A DNA stretch of 64,000 bases from an uncultured Roseibium sp. (GTDB lineage Bacteria > Pseudomonadota > Alphaproteobacteria > Rhizobiales > Stappiaceae), in NCBI RefSeq assembly GCF_947496995.1, contig NZ_CANMFD010000001.1:124001-188000 (forward strand), in the 5' to 3' direction. Every line of letters starts with the position of its first letter. Positions within the stretch are counted from its first letter, which is position 1. The notes beneath the pieces were generated by a model. It made no database searches and was not told where the DNA came from. It was given only the letters and a program-made list of their open reading frames with translations. A program made the translations under genes and the position numbers. This document shows, piece after piece, positions 20,247 to 28,701 of the stretch.

Positions 20247-21254
20247 ATGACCCCGAAACCAGATATGCTATCGCCCGAACGCGTCCCGGAAGCTCTCTAC
20301 CCCGCCATTGCCGCGATGTGCCGGGTGGCCTGCGACCTGTCGCGGACCATTGCCATGGGACCTCTGGCCGGAGCGCTGGGCGCCAGCGTCGGAAGCAACA
20401 TCGGCGGAGACACGCAGAAGGCCCTCGACGTCGAGGCCGACGATGCGTTCGCCGCCGCCCTGAAACGCACCGGGATCCGCTGGTACGCGTCCGAGGAGCA
20501 GGACGATCCCATCGAGATCGATGCCGATGGTACGCTGGCGCTGGCGATAGATCCTCTCGACGGCTCGTCCAACATCGATGTCAACGTGTCCATCGGCACG
20601 ATCTTTTCGGTGTTCGAGGCAAAACCGGATGCGGAAGGTTCGTTCCTGCGGCCGGCATCGGAGCAGATCGCGGCCGGCTATTTCATCTTCGGACCCCAGA
20701 CCGCACTGATCATGACCTTCGGCTCCGGCGTCCTGCACTATGTTCTCGATCCGGTGGCCCGTGTCTTCACGCTGGTCAACGATCATTTTTCCATTTCGCC
20801 GCAAGCCAGCGAATTCGCCATCAACGCGTCAAATTACCGGCACTGGTCGAAGCCGGTCCGCGCCTTTATCGACGATTGTCTGGCCGGGGACGAAGGACCG
20901 CGCGAGAAAAACTTCAACATGCGCTGGGTCGCCTCCCTGGTCGCGGAAACACACCGCATCCTCAACCGTGGCGGGATCTTCCTGTATCCGGGCGACAAAC
21001 GGCCCGGCTATGAACACGGGCGGCTCCGTATGGTCTACGAATGCGCGCCGATCGCCTTTCTGGTGGAACAGGCCGGTGGCCGTGCGACGACGGGAACCGA
21101 GCGTATTCTGGACCAGACCGCCGGCTCTCTTCACGCCCGCATCCCCTTCGTCTTCGGTTCCACCGACAAGGTCGACCGGGTGGTTGCCTATCATGACCTG
21201 CCCGACGAGGAAGTCTCTGCCCGCTTCGGATCGCGCGGCCTGTTCCGCGACTGA
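20247..21254 (+). CDS. Class 1 fructose-1,6-bisphosphatase
   Basis: [81 protein letters not shown]. Confidence 0.93.
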   Translation: MTPKPDMLSPERVPEALYPAIAAMCRVACDLSRTIAMGPLAGALGASVGSNIGGDTQKALDVEADDAFAAALKRTGIRWYASEEQDDPIEIDADGTLALAIDPLDGSSNIDVNVSIGTIFSVFEAKPDAEGSFLRPASEQIAAGYFIFGPQTALIMTFGSGVLHYVLDPVARVFTLVNDHFSISPQASEFAINASNYRHWSKPVRAFIDDCLAGDEGPREKNFNMRWVASLVAETHRILNRGGIFLYPGDKRPGYEHGRLRMVYECAPIAFLVEQAGGRATTGTERILDQTAGSLHARIPFVFGSTDKVDRVVAYHDLPDEEVSARFGSRGLFRD

Positions 21255-21291
21255 CGCGATCTGCTGCCTTCCTGCGATGCCAGCTGTTGTA

Positions 21292-22191
21292 TCAGTGCTC
21301 GGTCCTGACCCCGGACATTGCGGTGCTCAAGGCATCGGTCAGTGTGCGGACGCGCCTCGGCTGGGCGCGCCCGGGCGGGAACATCATCTGGAGAGGATTG
21401 GGCGGGGCCGCGTGCTCTTCGAGCAGCGCAACAAGTTTTCCGGATTTCAGGTCGGGTGCCACGTCGAGTTCCGATTTCAGGATGATCCCGTGGCCGTCCA
21501 CGGCCCATTGCCGCACCAGCGAGCCGTCATTCACCGTCTTGTTGCCGCGCACGGTGACGGTGCGGGTCTTTTTCCCCGATCCGAAGCGCCAGACATTGTC
21601 GAGGGTCGTGCCGAACCGCATGACAAGGCAATTGTGCCGCGCCAGGTCCTCTGGCTGTTGCGGTGCGCCGTGGGCATTGATGTAGGAGGGCGCTGCGCAG
21701 ACGATCCGGCGGAAGTGTCCCAGGTTCCGGATCCGCAACGTACTGTCCGTCACCGTGCCAAAACGCAAGGCCAGATCGAACCCCTGACCGACGATATCGA
21801 CGTATCCATCGGACAGGGACAACTCAATCGAGATCGCCGGATGCTGTTTCGTGAAAGATGAAATCACTTCGGAAACGACGCTGCGGCCAAGGTCCACCGG
21901 TGCACTGACCCGGATCGGTCCGGACAAGGTCTCCGCTCCGTAGCGGATGCGCGTGTCGAGGTCTTCAAGTTCGCCCAGAACCACCTTTGCCCCGCTGAGC
22001 AGAGTACGGCCCTCATCTGTCAGGCTCAGCGAGCGTGTCGTCCGGTTGAATAGAACGACACCATAATGTGCCTCGAGGGCGGCAAGCCGTTCGGACACCG
22101 TCGTTGCTGACAGGCCGGCTTCTCGCCCTGCAGCGACAAGGCTGCCTTTTTCGGCGATGGTGAGAAACAGGCGGATGTTGTCGATCAGCAT
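21292..22191 (-). CDS. LysR family transcriptional regulator
   Basis: MLIDNIRLFLTIAEKGSLVAAGREAGLSATTVSERLAALEAHYGVVLFNRTTRSLSLTDEG. Confidence 0.87.
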   Translation of the reverse strand: MLIDNIRLFLTIAEKGSLVAAGREAGLSATTVSERLAALEAHYGVVLFNRTTRSLSLTDEGRTLLSGAKVVLGELEDLDTRIRYGAETLSGPIRVSAPVDLGRSVVSEVISSFTKQHPAISIELSLSDGYVDIVGQGFDLALRFGTVTDSTLRIRNLGHFRRIVCAAPSYINAHGAPQQPEDLARHNCLVMRFGTTLDNVWRFGSGKKTRTVTVRGNKTVNDGSLVRQWAVDGHGIILKSELDVAPDLKSGKLVALLEEHAAPPNPLQMMFPPGRAQPRRVRTLTDALSTAMSGVRTEH

Positions 22192-22295
22192 TCTACGAAA
22201 ATTCCGGATTATCATTTCGATTGAAAGACGTTTATCCGGAAGAATCCCGCCTGTATATCCTGCGTACCGAACCGGACCCTTAAGGGAGTGCATCC

Positions 22296-22586
22296 ATGTC
22301 GAAACTCACCATCGTCGCCAACATCCACGCCAGGCCTGAAAAGATCGAACTGGTCAAAGCCGAGCTTCTCAAGCTGGTGCCGATCACCCGCGCCGAGAAA
22401 GGCTGCATCACCTACGACCTGCATCAGGACAACGAAGATCCGGCCCACTTCATGTTTTACGAAAACTGGGAAAGTCGTGAGATCTGGCAGGAGCACATGA
22501 ACGCACCGCACCTGGCGGCGTATATCGCCGCCACCGATGGGGCTGTTGCCGAGTTCACTCTCAACGAAATGACGCAGATCGACTGA
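22296..22586 (+). CDS. Antibiotic biosynthesis monooxygenase (ABM) / putative quinol monooxygenase
   Basis: 96 aa MSKLTIVANIHARPEKIELVKAELLKLVPITRAEKGCITYDLHQDNEDPAHFMFYENWESREIWQEHMNAPHL. Confidence 0.9.
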   Translation: MSKLTIVANIHARPEKIELVKAELLKLVPITRAEKGCITYDLHQDNEDPAHFMFYENWESREIWQEHMNAPHLAAYIAATDGAVAEFTLNEMTQID

Positions 22587-22653
22587 CAACAGGCAAGGCT
22601 GCCTGACTGCCAGGAAGACGGCAGGGACTGAAAATAAAAAAAGGATAAAATAA

Positions 22654-23667
22654 ATGAAAGCCGTAGGTTACACCGCTCCCGGTCCCATCTCCCGCGAAGA
22701 TGCCCTGCTGGATCTGGAGATGGACAGGCTCGCCGCCGGCGGACATGACATTCTCGTCAGGGTGGCGGCCGTTTCCGTGAACCCCGTTGACACCAAGGTC
22801 CGCGCCAGCCGTGCGGCGGAGGGCGACACGCCGGTGATCCTTGGCTGGGATGCGGTCGGCGAGGTTGTCGAGACCGGCGACGCGGTGAGTCGGTTCAAGG
22901 TGGGCGATACGGTCTGGTATGCCGGCGCGATCAACCGTCCCGGCACAAACGCCGAATTCCATCTCGTGGACGAGCGTATTGTCGGCCATGCGCCGAAATC
23001 CATCCCGGCAACCTCCGCCGCCGCGCTGCCGCTGACGACGCTGACCGCGCAGGAAATGATCTTCGACCGGCTGCGCGTTACCGACCCGGTACCCGGCGCG
23101 GCCAATGCCATCGTCATCATCGGTGGTGCGGGTGGTGTGGGGTCCATCGCGATTCAGCTCCTGCGCGCGCAGACCGATCTGACCGTTATCGCGACCGCCT
23201 CCCGTCCGGAGACGCAGGAGTGGGTGAAGGACCTGGGCGCACATTACGTCGTCGACCATTCCAAGCCGCTGCCGGAACAGATCGGGGCCCTGGGAATCGG
23301 CGCGCCGGCCTTCGTGTTCTCGACCAACTATTCGGACAGCTACGTGCCGAAGATCGCCGAGTTCATCGCGCCGCAGGGGCGCTTCGGCCTGATCGACGAC
23401 CCGAAGTCCTTCGACATCATGCCGTTCAAGGGCAAGGCTATTTCCATTCACTGGGAACTGATGTTCACCCGGTCGTTGTTCACGACGGCGGACATCGCCC
23501 GTCAGGGCGAAATTCTGGATGAAGTGGCCGGTCTGATCGATGCGGGGACGGTCCGCTCGACCGCCACCGAGACCTACGGCACCATCAACGCTGAAAACCT
23601 CAAACGCGCTCACGCCTTGCTCGAAAGCGGCAAGGCAAGGGGCAAGATCGTCCTCGAAGGTTTCTAG
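22654..23667 (+). CDS. Zinc-binding alcohol dehydrogenase family protein (quinone oxidoreductase-like MDR)
   Basis: MKAVGYTAPGPI...VNPVDTKVRAS...LGWDAVGEVVETGDAVSRFKVGDTVWYAG...IVIIGGAGGVGSIAIQLLRA. Confidence 0.9.
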   Translation: MKAVGYTAPGPISREDALLDLEMDRLAAGGHDILVRVAAVSVNPVDTKVRASRAAEGDTPVILGWDAVGEVVETGDAVSRFKVGDTVWYAGAINRPGTNAEFHLVDERIVGHAPKSIPATSAAALPLTTLTAQEMIFDRLRVTDPVPGAANAIVIIGGAGGVGSIAIQLLRAQTDLTVIATASRPETQEWVKDLGAHYVVDHSKPLPEQIGALGIGAPAFVFSTNYSDSYVPKIAEFIAPQGRFGLIDDPKSFDIMPFKGKAISIHWELMFTRSLFTTADIARQGEILDEVAGLIDAGTVRSTATETYGTINAENLKRAHALLESGKARGKIVLEGF

Positions 23668-23717
23668 GGTACGGATCTGTAATTGCAGAGCTCGGCGGTG
23701 TAGATCCCTTGAGGGTT

Positions 23718-23750
23718 TCTCCCGCGGCCGCCGGTGACGACCGCGGGAGA
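23718..23750. terminator. Inverted repeat between convergent genes, possible terminator hairpin
   Basis: TCTCCCGCGG (23718-23727) and CCGCGGGAGA (23741-23750): perfect 10-bp arms, 13-nt loop; no clear T-tract. Confidence 0.45.
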
Positions 23751-23848
23751 GCTCAGGCGCCGTAAACATCGGTGATGATGCCTTGTGCCCTCCGGCCGGT
23801 TCCTCGTGGGCGCCTGCCGGAGAGCACTTTTGTCCTGGTCCGAACGGG

Positions 23849-24298
23849 TTATTGCATCGGTGTGAACATCGGTTCGCCGGATGCGGTTTCGAGCACTTCT
23901 TCCTGCAGGACATCCCAGTGCTCGGCGATCAGGCCATTTTCAACGCGGAAGATATCGACACCGACCAGGGTCTTGGGGCCGAATCCGGTAATGCGGGCAT
24001 GGACCGCGACCAGGTCACCGTCGCCAATGATCATGCCCGGTTCATACTTGAAATTGGCAGGCGCGTGACTGAACAGCTCCTTGATCACTGCACGGCCCGA
24101 CTTAATGCTCGGGTTGTGCTGGATGTAGTCCTCCGCAAAATACGTATCGATGGCATTTGTATTGCCGTTTACGAAAATCTCGGTCACGGCTTTCGACACC
24201 ACGTCCTTGGCAGTTTCCGCGAAGGCCGCAGCGGGCGCTCCGCCGATTGCGAGGCAGAGGAGGGCGGCTTTGAAGGTATGCTTCATGTTGGTCTCCAT
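23849..24298 (-). CDS. Secreted NTF2/SnoaL-like protein
   Basis: Signal peptide then TAKDVVSKAVTEIFVNGNTNAIDTYFAEDYIQHNPSIKSGRAVIKELF; SnoaL-like polyketide-cyclase fold signature. Confidence 0.8.
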   Translation of the reverse strand: METNMKHTFKAALLCLAIGGAPAAAFAETAKDVVSKAVTEIFVNGNTNAIDTYFAEDYIQHNPSIKSGRAVIKELFSHAPANFKYEPGMIIGDGDLVAVHARITGFGPKTLVGVDIFRVENGLIAEHWDVLQEEVLETASGEPMFTPMQ

Positions 24299-24326
24299 AA
24301 TTCCGTTGATTGGGCCTCTAATAACG

Positions 24327-24365
24327 ACTAACTAACAAAAGGAAAGTACGTACAAATTAGTTAGT
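24327..24365. promoter_or_regulatory. Candidate HxlR operator: ACTAACTAA-n21-TTAGTTAGT
   Basis: Perfect 9-bp inverted repeat in the divergent NTF2/HxlR intergenic region, with palindrome GTACGTAC (24346-24353) inside the spacer. Confidence 0.6.
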
Positions 24366-24421
24366 ATGGAGAAACCGCCATAAACAGCGCAAAAAATATT
24401 GCACCCGATGTTCTGGATAGG

Positions 24422-24739
24422 ATGTGTCCGTCTCGCATCGTGCTCAATCACGTTACAAGCCGCTGGGGTGTTCTTGTGCTGATTGCCCTTCAGCAAAAGA
24501 CCCTGAGGTTCAGCGAACTGCGCCGTATTATCGGGGACGTCAGCGAAAAGATGTTGTCTCAAACGCTGAAGACGCTGGAGAACGACGGCTTTGTTCACCG
24601 CGAGGCGCTCAATGTGGTTCCCCCGCACGTCGAGTACCGCCTCACACCACACGGTCAGGGCGTCGCGGTGCACGTCAAGGCATTGGCGGCTTGGGTGGAG
24701 GACAACATCATGGACCTGCCGAGATCAGGTAACTCATAG
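24422..24739 (+). CDS. HxlR family winged-helix regulator
   Basis: MCPSRIVLNHVTSRWGVLVLIALQQKTLRFSELRRIIGDVSEKMLSQTLKTLENDGFVHREALNVVPPHVEYRLTPHGQ. Confidence 0.93.
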   Translation: MCPSRIVLNHVTSRWGVLVLIALQQKTLRFSELRRIIGDVSEKMLSQTLKTLENDGFVHREALNVVPPHVEYRLTPHGQGVAVHVKALAAWVEDNIMDLPRSGNS

Positions 24740-24864
24740 TGCTGAAACAGTCGGCCGCCGCAATCCTCTACAAATTCCCGGCGCGGGGTTTCCATACTGG
24801 CGGCCAGCCGCAGCAATCCTGCAGACGTGTCCGTGCGTCCTGATCCAGGAAGTCGAACTAGGGA

Positions 24865-25269
24865 TCAGGCGGCGTTTTGGCTGGCAGCTTCCTCAAGGAC
24901 GCTTTCCAGATGCCAGATCTTCGAGACGATCTGCCAACCGTCGGCGCCCTTCACGAAACCGAGATGATCGACAAAGATGTTTTGATGGGCGCGAATACGG
25001 ATCTTGACCGTCGCGCTGATGGGAGAGAGGTAGTCGATCAGCAAAATCTCGGCTTCTTTTGCCTGCCCCTTGCTGGCGGGGGACACGCGGCTGCCGACAT
25101 CGCGGCTGAAGCTGTCGATCGGTTCGACGAACACCGTGCCGTTGTCCGCATCGAACAGGCTCGAGCGGGGATGGAACACCGCATTCAGTTTTTCCGTATC
25201 GCAGTCATGGATCGCGTCGAAATAGGTTTCGATGGCGTCGAAAAGCTCGGTCGGTCTGGTCACGATCAC
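24865..25269 (-). CDS. NTF2-like / SnoaL (lumazine-binding-like) protein
   Basis: MIVTRPTELFDAIETYFDAIHDCDTEKLNAVFHPRSSLFDADNGTVF...VKIRIRAHQNIFVDHLGFVKGADGWQIVSKIWH. Confidence 0.8.
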   Translation of the reverse strand: MIVTRPTELFDAIETYFDAIHDCDTEKLNAVFHPRSSLFDADNGTVFVEPIDSFSRDVGSRVSPASKGQAKEAEILLIDYLSPISATVKIRIRAHQNIFVDHLGFVKGADGWQIVSKIWHLESVLEEAASQNAA

Positions 25270-25331
25270 GTCTCCGTTCTGGGTTGATGGCCTATGCTTG
25301 CCACCATCGGAAAAATCGCGATACTGGCGGA

Positions 25332-26360
25332 ATGGACAACCTGCAGTCAGATTCTGCCAACGTGACGAAATTTGCGATCCCGCCGGTCAAGGCCCCCTTG
25401 GTCTGCGCAATTGCCTACGACGGTCTGTGCACATTCGAATTCGGCATAGCGGTCGAACTTTTCGCCCTGCCGCGCCCCGAGTTTGATCGCTGGTATCGTT
25501 TTGCGACCGTAAAGGCGGAGCCCGGACCTATTCGCGCCTTGGGCGGTATCACTCTGGATGCGCAAGACGATCTTGACCTGCTGCAGGAGGCGAGCCTGAT
25601 CATCGTCCCCGGTTGGCGCGGGGCGGATATACCCGTGCCCGGCACGCTTTGCGCCGCTCTGCGTGCGGCCCGTGACCGAGGCGCACGCATCGCCTCGATC
25701 TGTTCCGGCGTCTTTGTCCTGGCGGCAGCAGGGTTGCTGGACGGCAAAACCGCGACAACCCATTGGCGTTATACGCAAAAGCTTGCGGAGCGATATCCTG
25801 AGATAACCGTCGATCCCGATGTTCTCTTCGTCGAAAGCGGCGGGGTCTTCACCTCCGCAGGTTCGGCGGCCGGGCTGGATCTGGGGCTGCACATAATCCG
25901 TCAGGACTATGGAGCGCAGGTTGCTGCCAGCGTTGCCCGGAGGCTCGTTCTGCCCGCGCAGCGAGACGGCGGCCAGCGCCAGTTTGTGCCGCGCCCGGAG
26001 CCCAGGGCCCGTGTCGGCTCAGGGCTGGCGGCCTTGCAGGATCTTATCAGGGCGTCCATTGACGAAAACTGGCCGGTCGAGCGCATGGCCAGCTCCGCAG
26101 GAACCAGCCCACGCACCCTGGCGCGCCGTTTTCACGAGGAAGTCGGCACCACTCCGTTGAACTGGCTCAAGGTCGAACGGGTGTCCCGTGCGGCAGAGTT
26201 GCTTGAGAACGGTCACGTGCCACTGGCGGATGTCTGGGACGCGTGCGGGTTCGGGTCCGCGGAAACATTTCGCCGGGAATTCCGAAAAGCCATGGGAGTT
26301 CCGCCCGTCCGATATCGGGAGAGGCTTGGCGCAATATCCGGTGCAACGGCAGACAGCTGA
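25332..26360 (+). CDS. GlxA/FtrA-type AraC family regulator with DJ-1/PfpI N-terminal domain
   Basis: VCAIAYDGLCTFEFGIAVELFALPRPEFDRWYRF...IASICSGVFVLAAAGLLDGKTATTHWRY...; C-terminal AraC HTH RMASSAGTSPRTLARRFHEEVGTTPLNWL. Confidence 0.9.
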   Translation: MDNLQSDSANVTKFAIPPVKAPLVCAIAYDGLCTFEFGIAVELFALPRPEFDRWYRFATVKAEPGPIRALGGITLDAQDDLDLLQEASLIIVPGWRGADIPVPGTLCAALRAARDRGARIASICSGVFVLAAAGLLDGKTATTHWRYTQKLAERYPEITVDPDVLFVESGGVFTSAGSAAGLDLGLHIIRQDYGAQVAASVARRLVLPAQRDGGQRQFVPRPEPRARVGSGLAALQDLIRASIDENWPVERMASSAGTSPRTLARRFHEEVGTTPLNWLKVERVSRAAELLENGHVPLADVWDACGFGSAETFRREFRKAMGVPPVRYRERLGAISGATADS

Positions 26361-26461
26361 TCTCGCGATGACTGCGGATACCGTGCCCATGTTTGACCGC
26401 AAGCGCCGAAACGGACCGCCCTGCAAGTCGAGGCATCGTTAAAGTTGGCCCGGAAACAGGC

Positions 26462-26497
26462 GTCTGCTGCGACCGGGAACCTCCGGCCGCAGCAGAC
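26462..26497. terminator. Hairpin terminator at end of sox operon / convergent FtrA gene
   Basis: GTCTGCTGCG...CGCAGCAGAC perfect 10-bp arms with further CCGG pairing inside; followed on + strand by TTGTGTCTCTT. Confidence 0.65.
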
Positions 26498-26506
26498 TTG
26501 TGTCTC

Positions 26507-27784
26507 TTAACCCCCGAAAATATCGGTGGTGATGCCCTTGTACCAGCCGACCGATTCCTCATAGGTCGCCTGTCGCAGGGCGTCGTCTTCTCCGGTCTGG
26601 CTGATGAAGCTGTTGGTCGAGGCGATCTTGTCGGCTGAAGGGGCGTATTGGGCGCCGACCTTCACACCGTCATTGGTTTCGATCAGGCTCCAGCAGGTGT
26701 TCGAATATTTTGCCGGGAAGACCTTCGATCCGGTGAGTTCTCCCCGGATGGCCATGGCCGCGACCTTTGCCTGGCTGTTCGCTGAAAATCCGGATTTCGG
26801 CATGTCACCGGCAATCGAGGCATCGCCGATGACGAAGATGTTGTCGTCCATTTGCGAGCGCATGGAAGCGGGATCGATCGGACAGAAACCGCTGTCGTTC
26901 GCCAGCCCGGCGCTGGCGGCAATCATGCCGGCCTTCTGCGCCGGAATGACATTCACCAGATCCCCCTTGAAGGTATCCAGATCCGTTTCCACTTCGCCGG
27001 TCTGCGGATCGACGCTGGCGATGCCGCCATGAACGTCCGGGCCGTACCACTCGATCATGCCCGGATAGTATTTTTCCCAGCCTTCGGTGAACAATCCCTG
27101 CTTGGAGAACTTCGGCTTCGGGTCGATGATCACGATCTTGCAGTCGTTGTAGCCCTTTTCCTTGAACAGGTGAGCCATCATGGAAACGCGCTCGTAAGGT
27201 CCCGGAGGGCAGCGGTAGGGGTTGGGCGGGGCGACCATCACCACCTGCTGGCCGTTTTCGATCGCATCCAGCCTGGCCTTCAGGAGCTTCGTCTGCGGTC
27301 CGGCTTTCCAGGCATGCGGCATGATTTCGGCCACCTCCTCGGAATAGCCCGGCACGCTGTCGTAGATCAGGTCGATGCCTGGGGCCACGATCAGCCGGTC
27401 GTAAGGCACCCTGGAGCCGTCGGCCATCACGACTTCCCTGGCTTCGCGGTCGACCGTATCGGCAAACGCGTTGACAACGGTGATGCCGTAGTTGGAGGCA
27501 AGCTTGTCGTAGCCGTGGGTGATGGAGTCGAAACTGCGGTAACCGCCCAGATACAGGTTGGAAAAGAAGCAGGTGGTGTATTGCGGATTTGCCTCGATCA
27601 GCGTGACATCCAGGTCTTCGCCTGCGTCCTTGGCCATGTAGCGCGCGGCTGTCGCCCCGCCCGCGCCGCCGCCGATCACGACGGCCCTGGGTTTGCCCTG
27701 TGCCCTCGCGTAATAGGGCATCGCAAGTGTAGAGGCACCGGCCCCCATCATCAGTCCGAATGTCCGGCGTGAGATATTAGGCAT
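26507..27784 (-). CDS. soxF: Flavocytochrome c sulfide dehydrogenase flavoprotein subunit SoxF
   Basis: Tat signal MPNISRRTFGLMMGAGASTLAMP; VVIGGGAGGATAARYMA...; FCSD C-terminal region NTCWSLIETNDGVKVGAQY; downstream of soxE. Confidence 0.92.
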   Translation of the reverse strand: MPNISRRTFGLMMGAGASTLAMPYYARAQGKPRAVVIGGGAGGATAARYMAKDAGEDLDVTLIEANPQYTTCFFSNLYLGGYRSFDSITHGYDKLASNYGITVVNAFADTVDREAREVVMADGSRVPYDRLIVAPGIDLIYDSVPGYSEEVAEIMPHAWKAGPQTKLLKARLDAIENGQQVVMVAPPNPYRCPPGPYERVSMMAHLFKEKGYNDCKIVIIDPKPKFSKQGLFTEGWEKYYPGMIEWYGPDVHGGIASVDPQTGEVETDLDTFKGDLVNVIPAQKAGMIAASAGLANDSGFCPIDPASMRSQMDDNIFVIGDASIAGDMPKSGFSANSQAKVAAMAIRGELTGSKVFPAKYSNTCWSLIETNDGVKVGAQYAPSADKIASTNSFISQTGEDDALRQATYEESVGWYKGITTDIFGG

Positions 27785-27835
27785 TTTCTTCCTCCCCAGA
27801 TGTGCAGCGAGCGGCGGGTTTTTCCGGAAAAGTCC

Positions 27836-28597
27836 CTACTGTGGATCGAGTGAACCGAAGTAAGCCGCGAGTGCTGCGATTTCCTCGTTGCCGAGATTGG
27901 TCGTCATGTTTTGCATGACCTGATGGCTGCGGATATTTGTCTTGTATTCGAACAGCACCCGGATAAAGGCCTGGCTCGGCCAGCCGACGATCGACGGGAT
28001 CCCGTCCGCCCGGCCGGACATCTGGTGGCAGGTGACGCATTCGCTGGAAAGATATTCGCCATATTCCGGATCGCCCTCCAGCCCCATCGCCGCCGCGCCG
28101 ATTTCCGCGCGTGTCTGCGTATCTGCCTGAGGATCGCTCGCCGGGGCTTCCTGCGACAACGCCTTCAAATAGGCGATGACGTCCGTCCGGTCCTGGCTCT
28201 TGCGCATGCCGAGATAGGACATGCGCGTTCCGGGAACATAGGCGCGCGGCTTTTCCAGGTAGGCGTCCAGAGTAGATGCGTTCCAGAGAAGGCCTTCTTC
28301 GCCGAGCTTTTTCATCGCGCTTGAGTATTTGAAACCCTCAAGCACGCCCGCCTGGCGGCCGAACAAGCCGTCCAGGTGCGGGCCGACGCCGTTGCGGGCA
28401 TCCGCACCGACCTGGTGGCAGGACTTGCAGGCTTTGAACAGGGCCTCGCCCCTTGCCGGATCACCGTTCCCGGAGGCCGCCGCGGACAGTGGCAGCAGGA
28501 CGTAGCCGGCCGCGAGCAGCGTCCAGGCGCCCCGTTTCAACGCGGCGGCTCTGGGCAAAATGCCTTTCGGCGTTTTGGTGCGTCCGGATCCGGTCAT
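27836..28597 (-). CDS. soxE: Diheme c-type cytochrome SoxE
   Basis: Two CxxCH (CKSCH, CVTCH); position between soxD and soxF. Confidence 0.87.
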   Translation of the reverse strand: MTGSGRTKTPKGILPRAAALKRGAWTLLAAGYVLLPLSAAASGNGDPARGEALFKACKSCHQVGADARNGVGPHLDGLFGRQAGVLEGFKYSSAMKKLGEEGLLWNASTLDAYLEKPRAYVPGTRMSYLGMRKSQDRTDVIAYLKALSQEAPASDPQADTQTRAEIGAAAMGLEGDPEYGEYLSSECVTCHQMSGRADGIPSIVGWPSQAFIRVLFEYKTNIRSHQVMQNMTTNLGNEEIAALAAYFGSLDPQ

Positions 28598-28662
28598 GTC
28601 GGGTCCTCCCCTCCCGGGACTTTCTCCCTGCGCGAAGTGGGACGGCCGCGCCTCCTTGCAGC

Positions 28663-28685
28663 CGCCCCGCCTTCAGTTCGGGGCG
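28663..28685. other. Intercistronic hairpin between soxD and soxE
   Basis: CGCCCCG-CCTTCAGTT-CGGGGCG, perfect 7-bp stem in a 104-bp intergenic gap. Confidence 0.6.
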
Positions 28686-28701
28686 TTATCGCAAAACGGT
28701 G

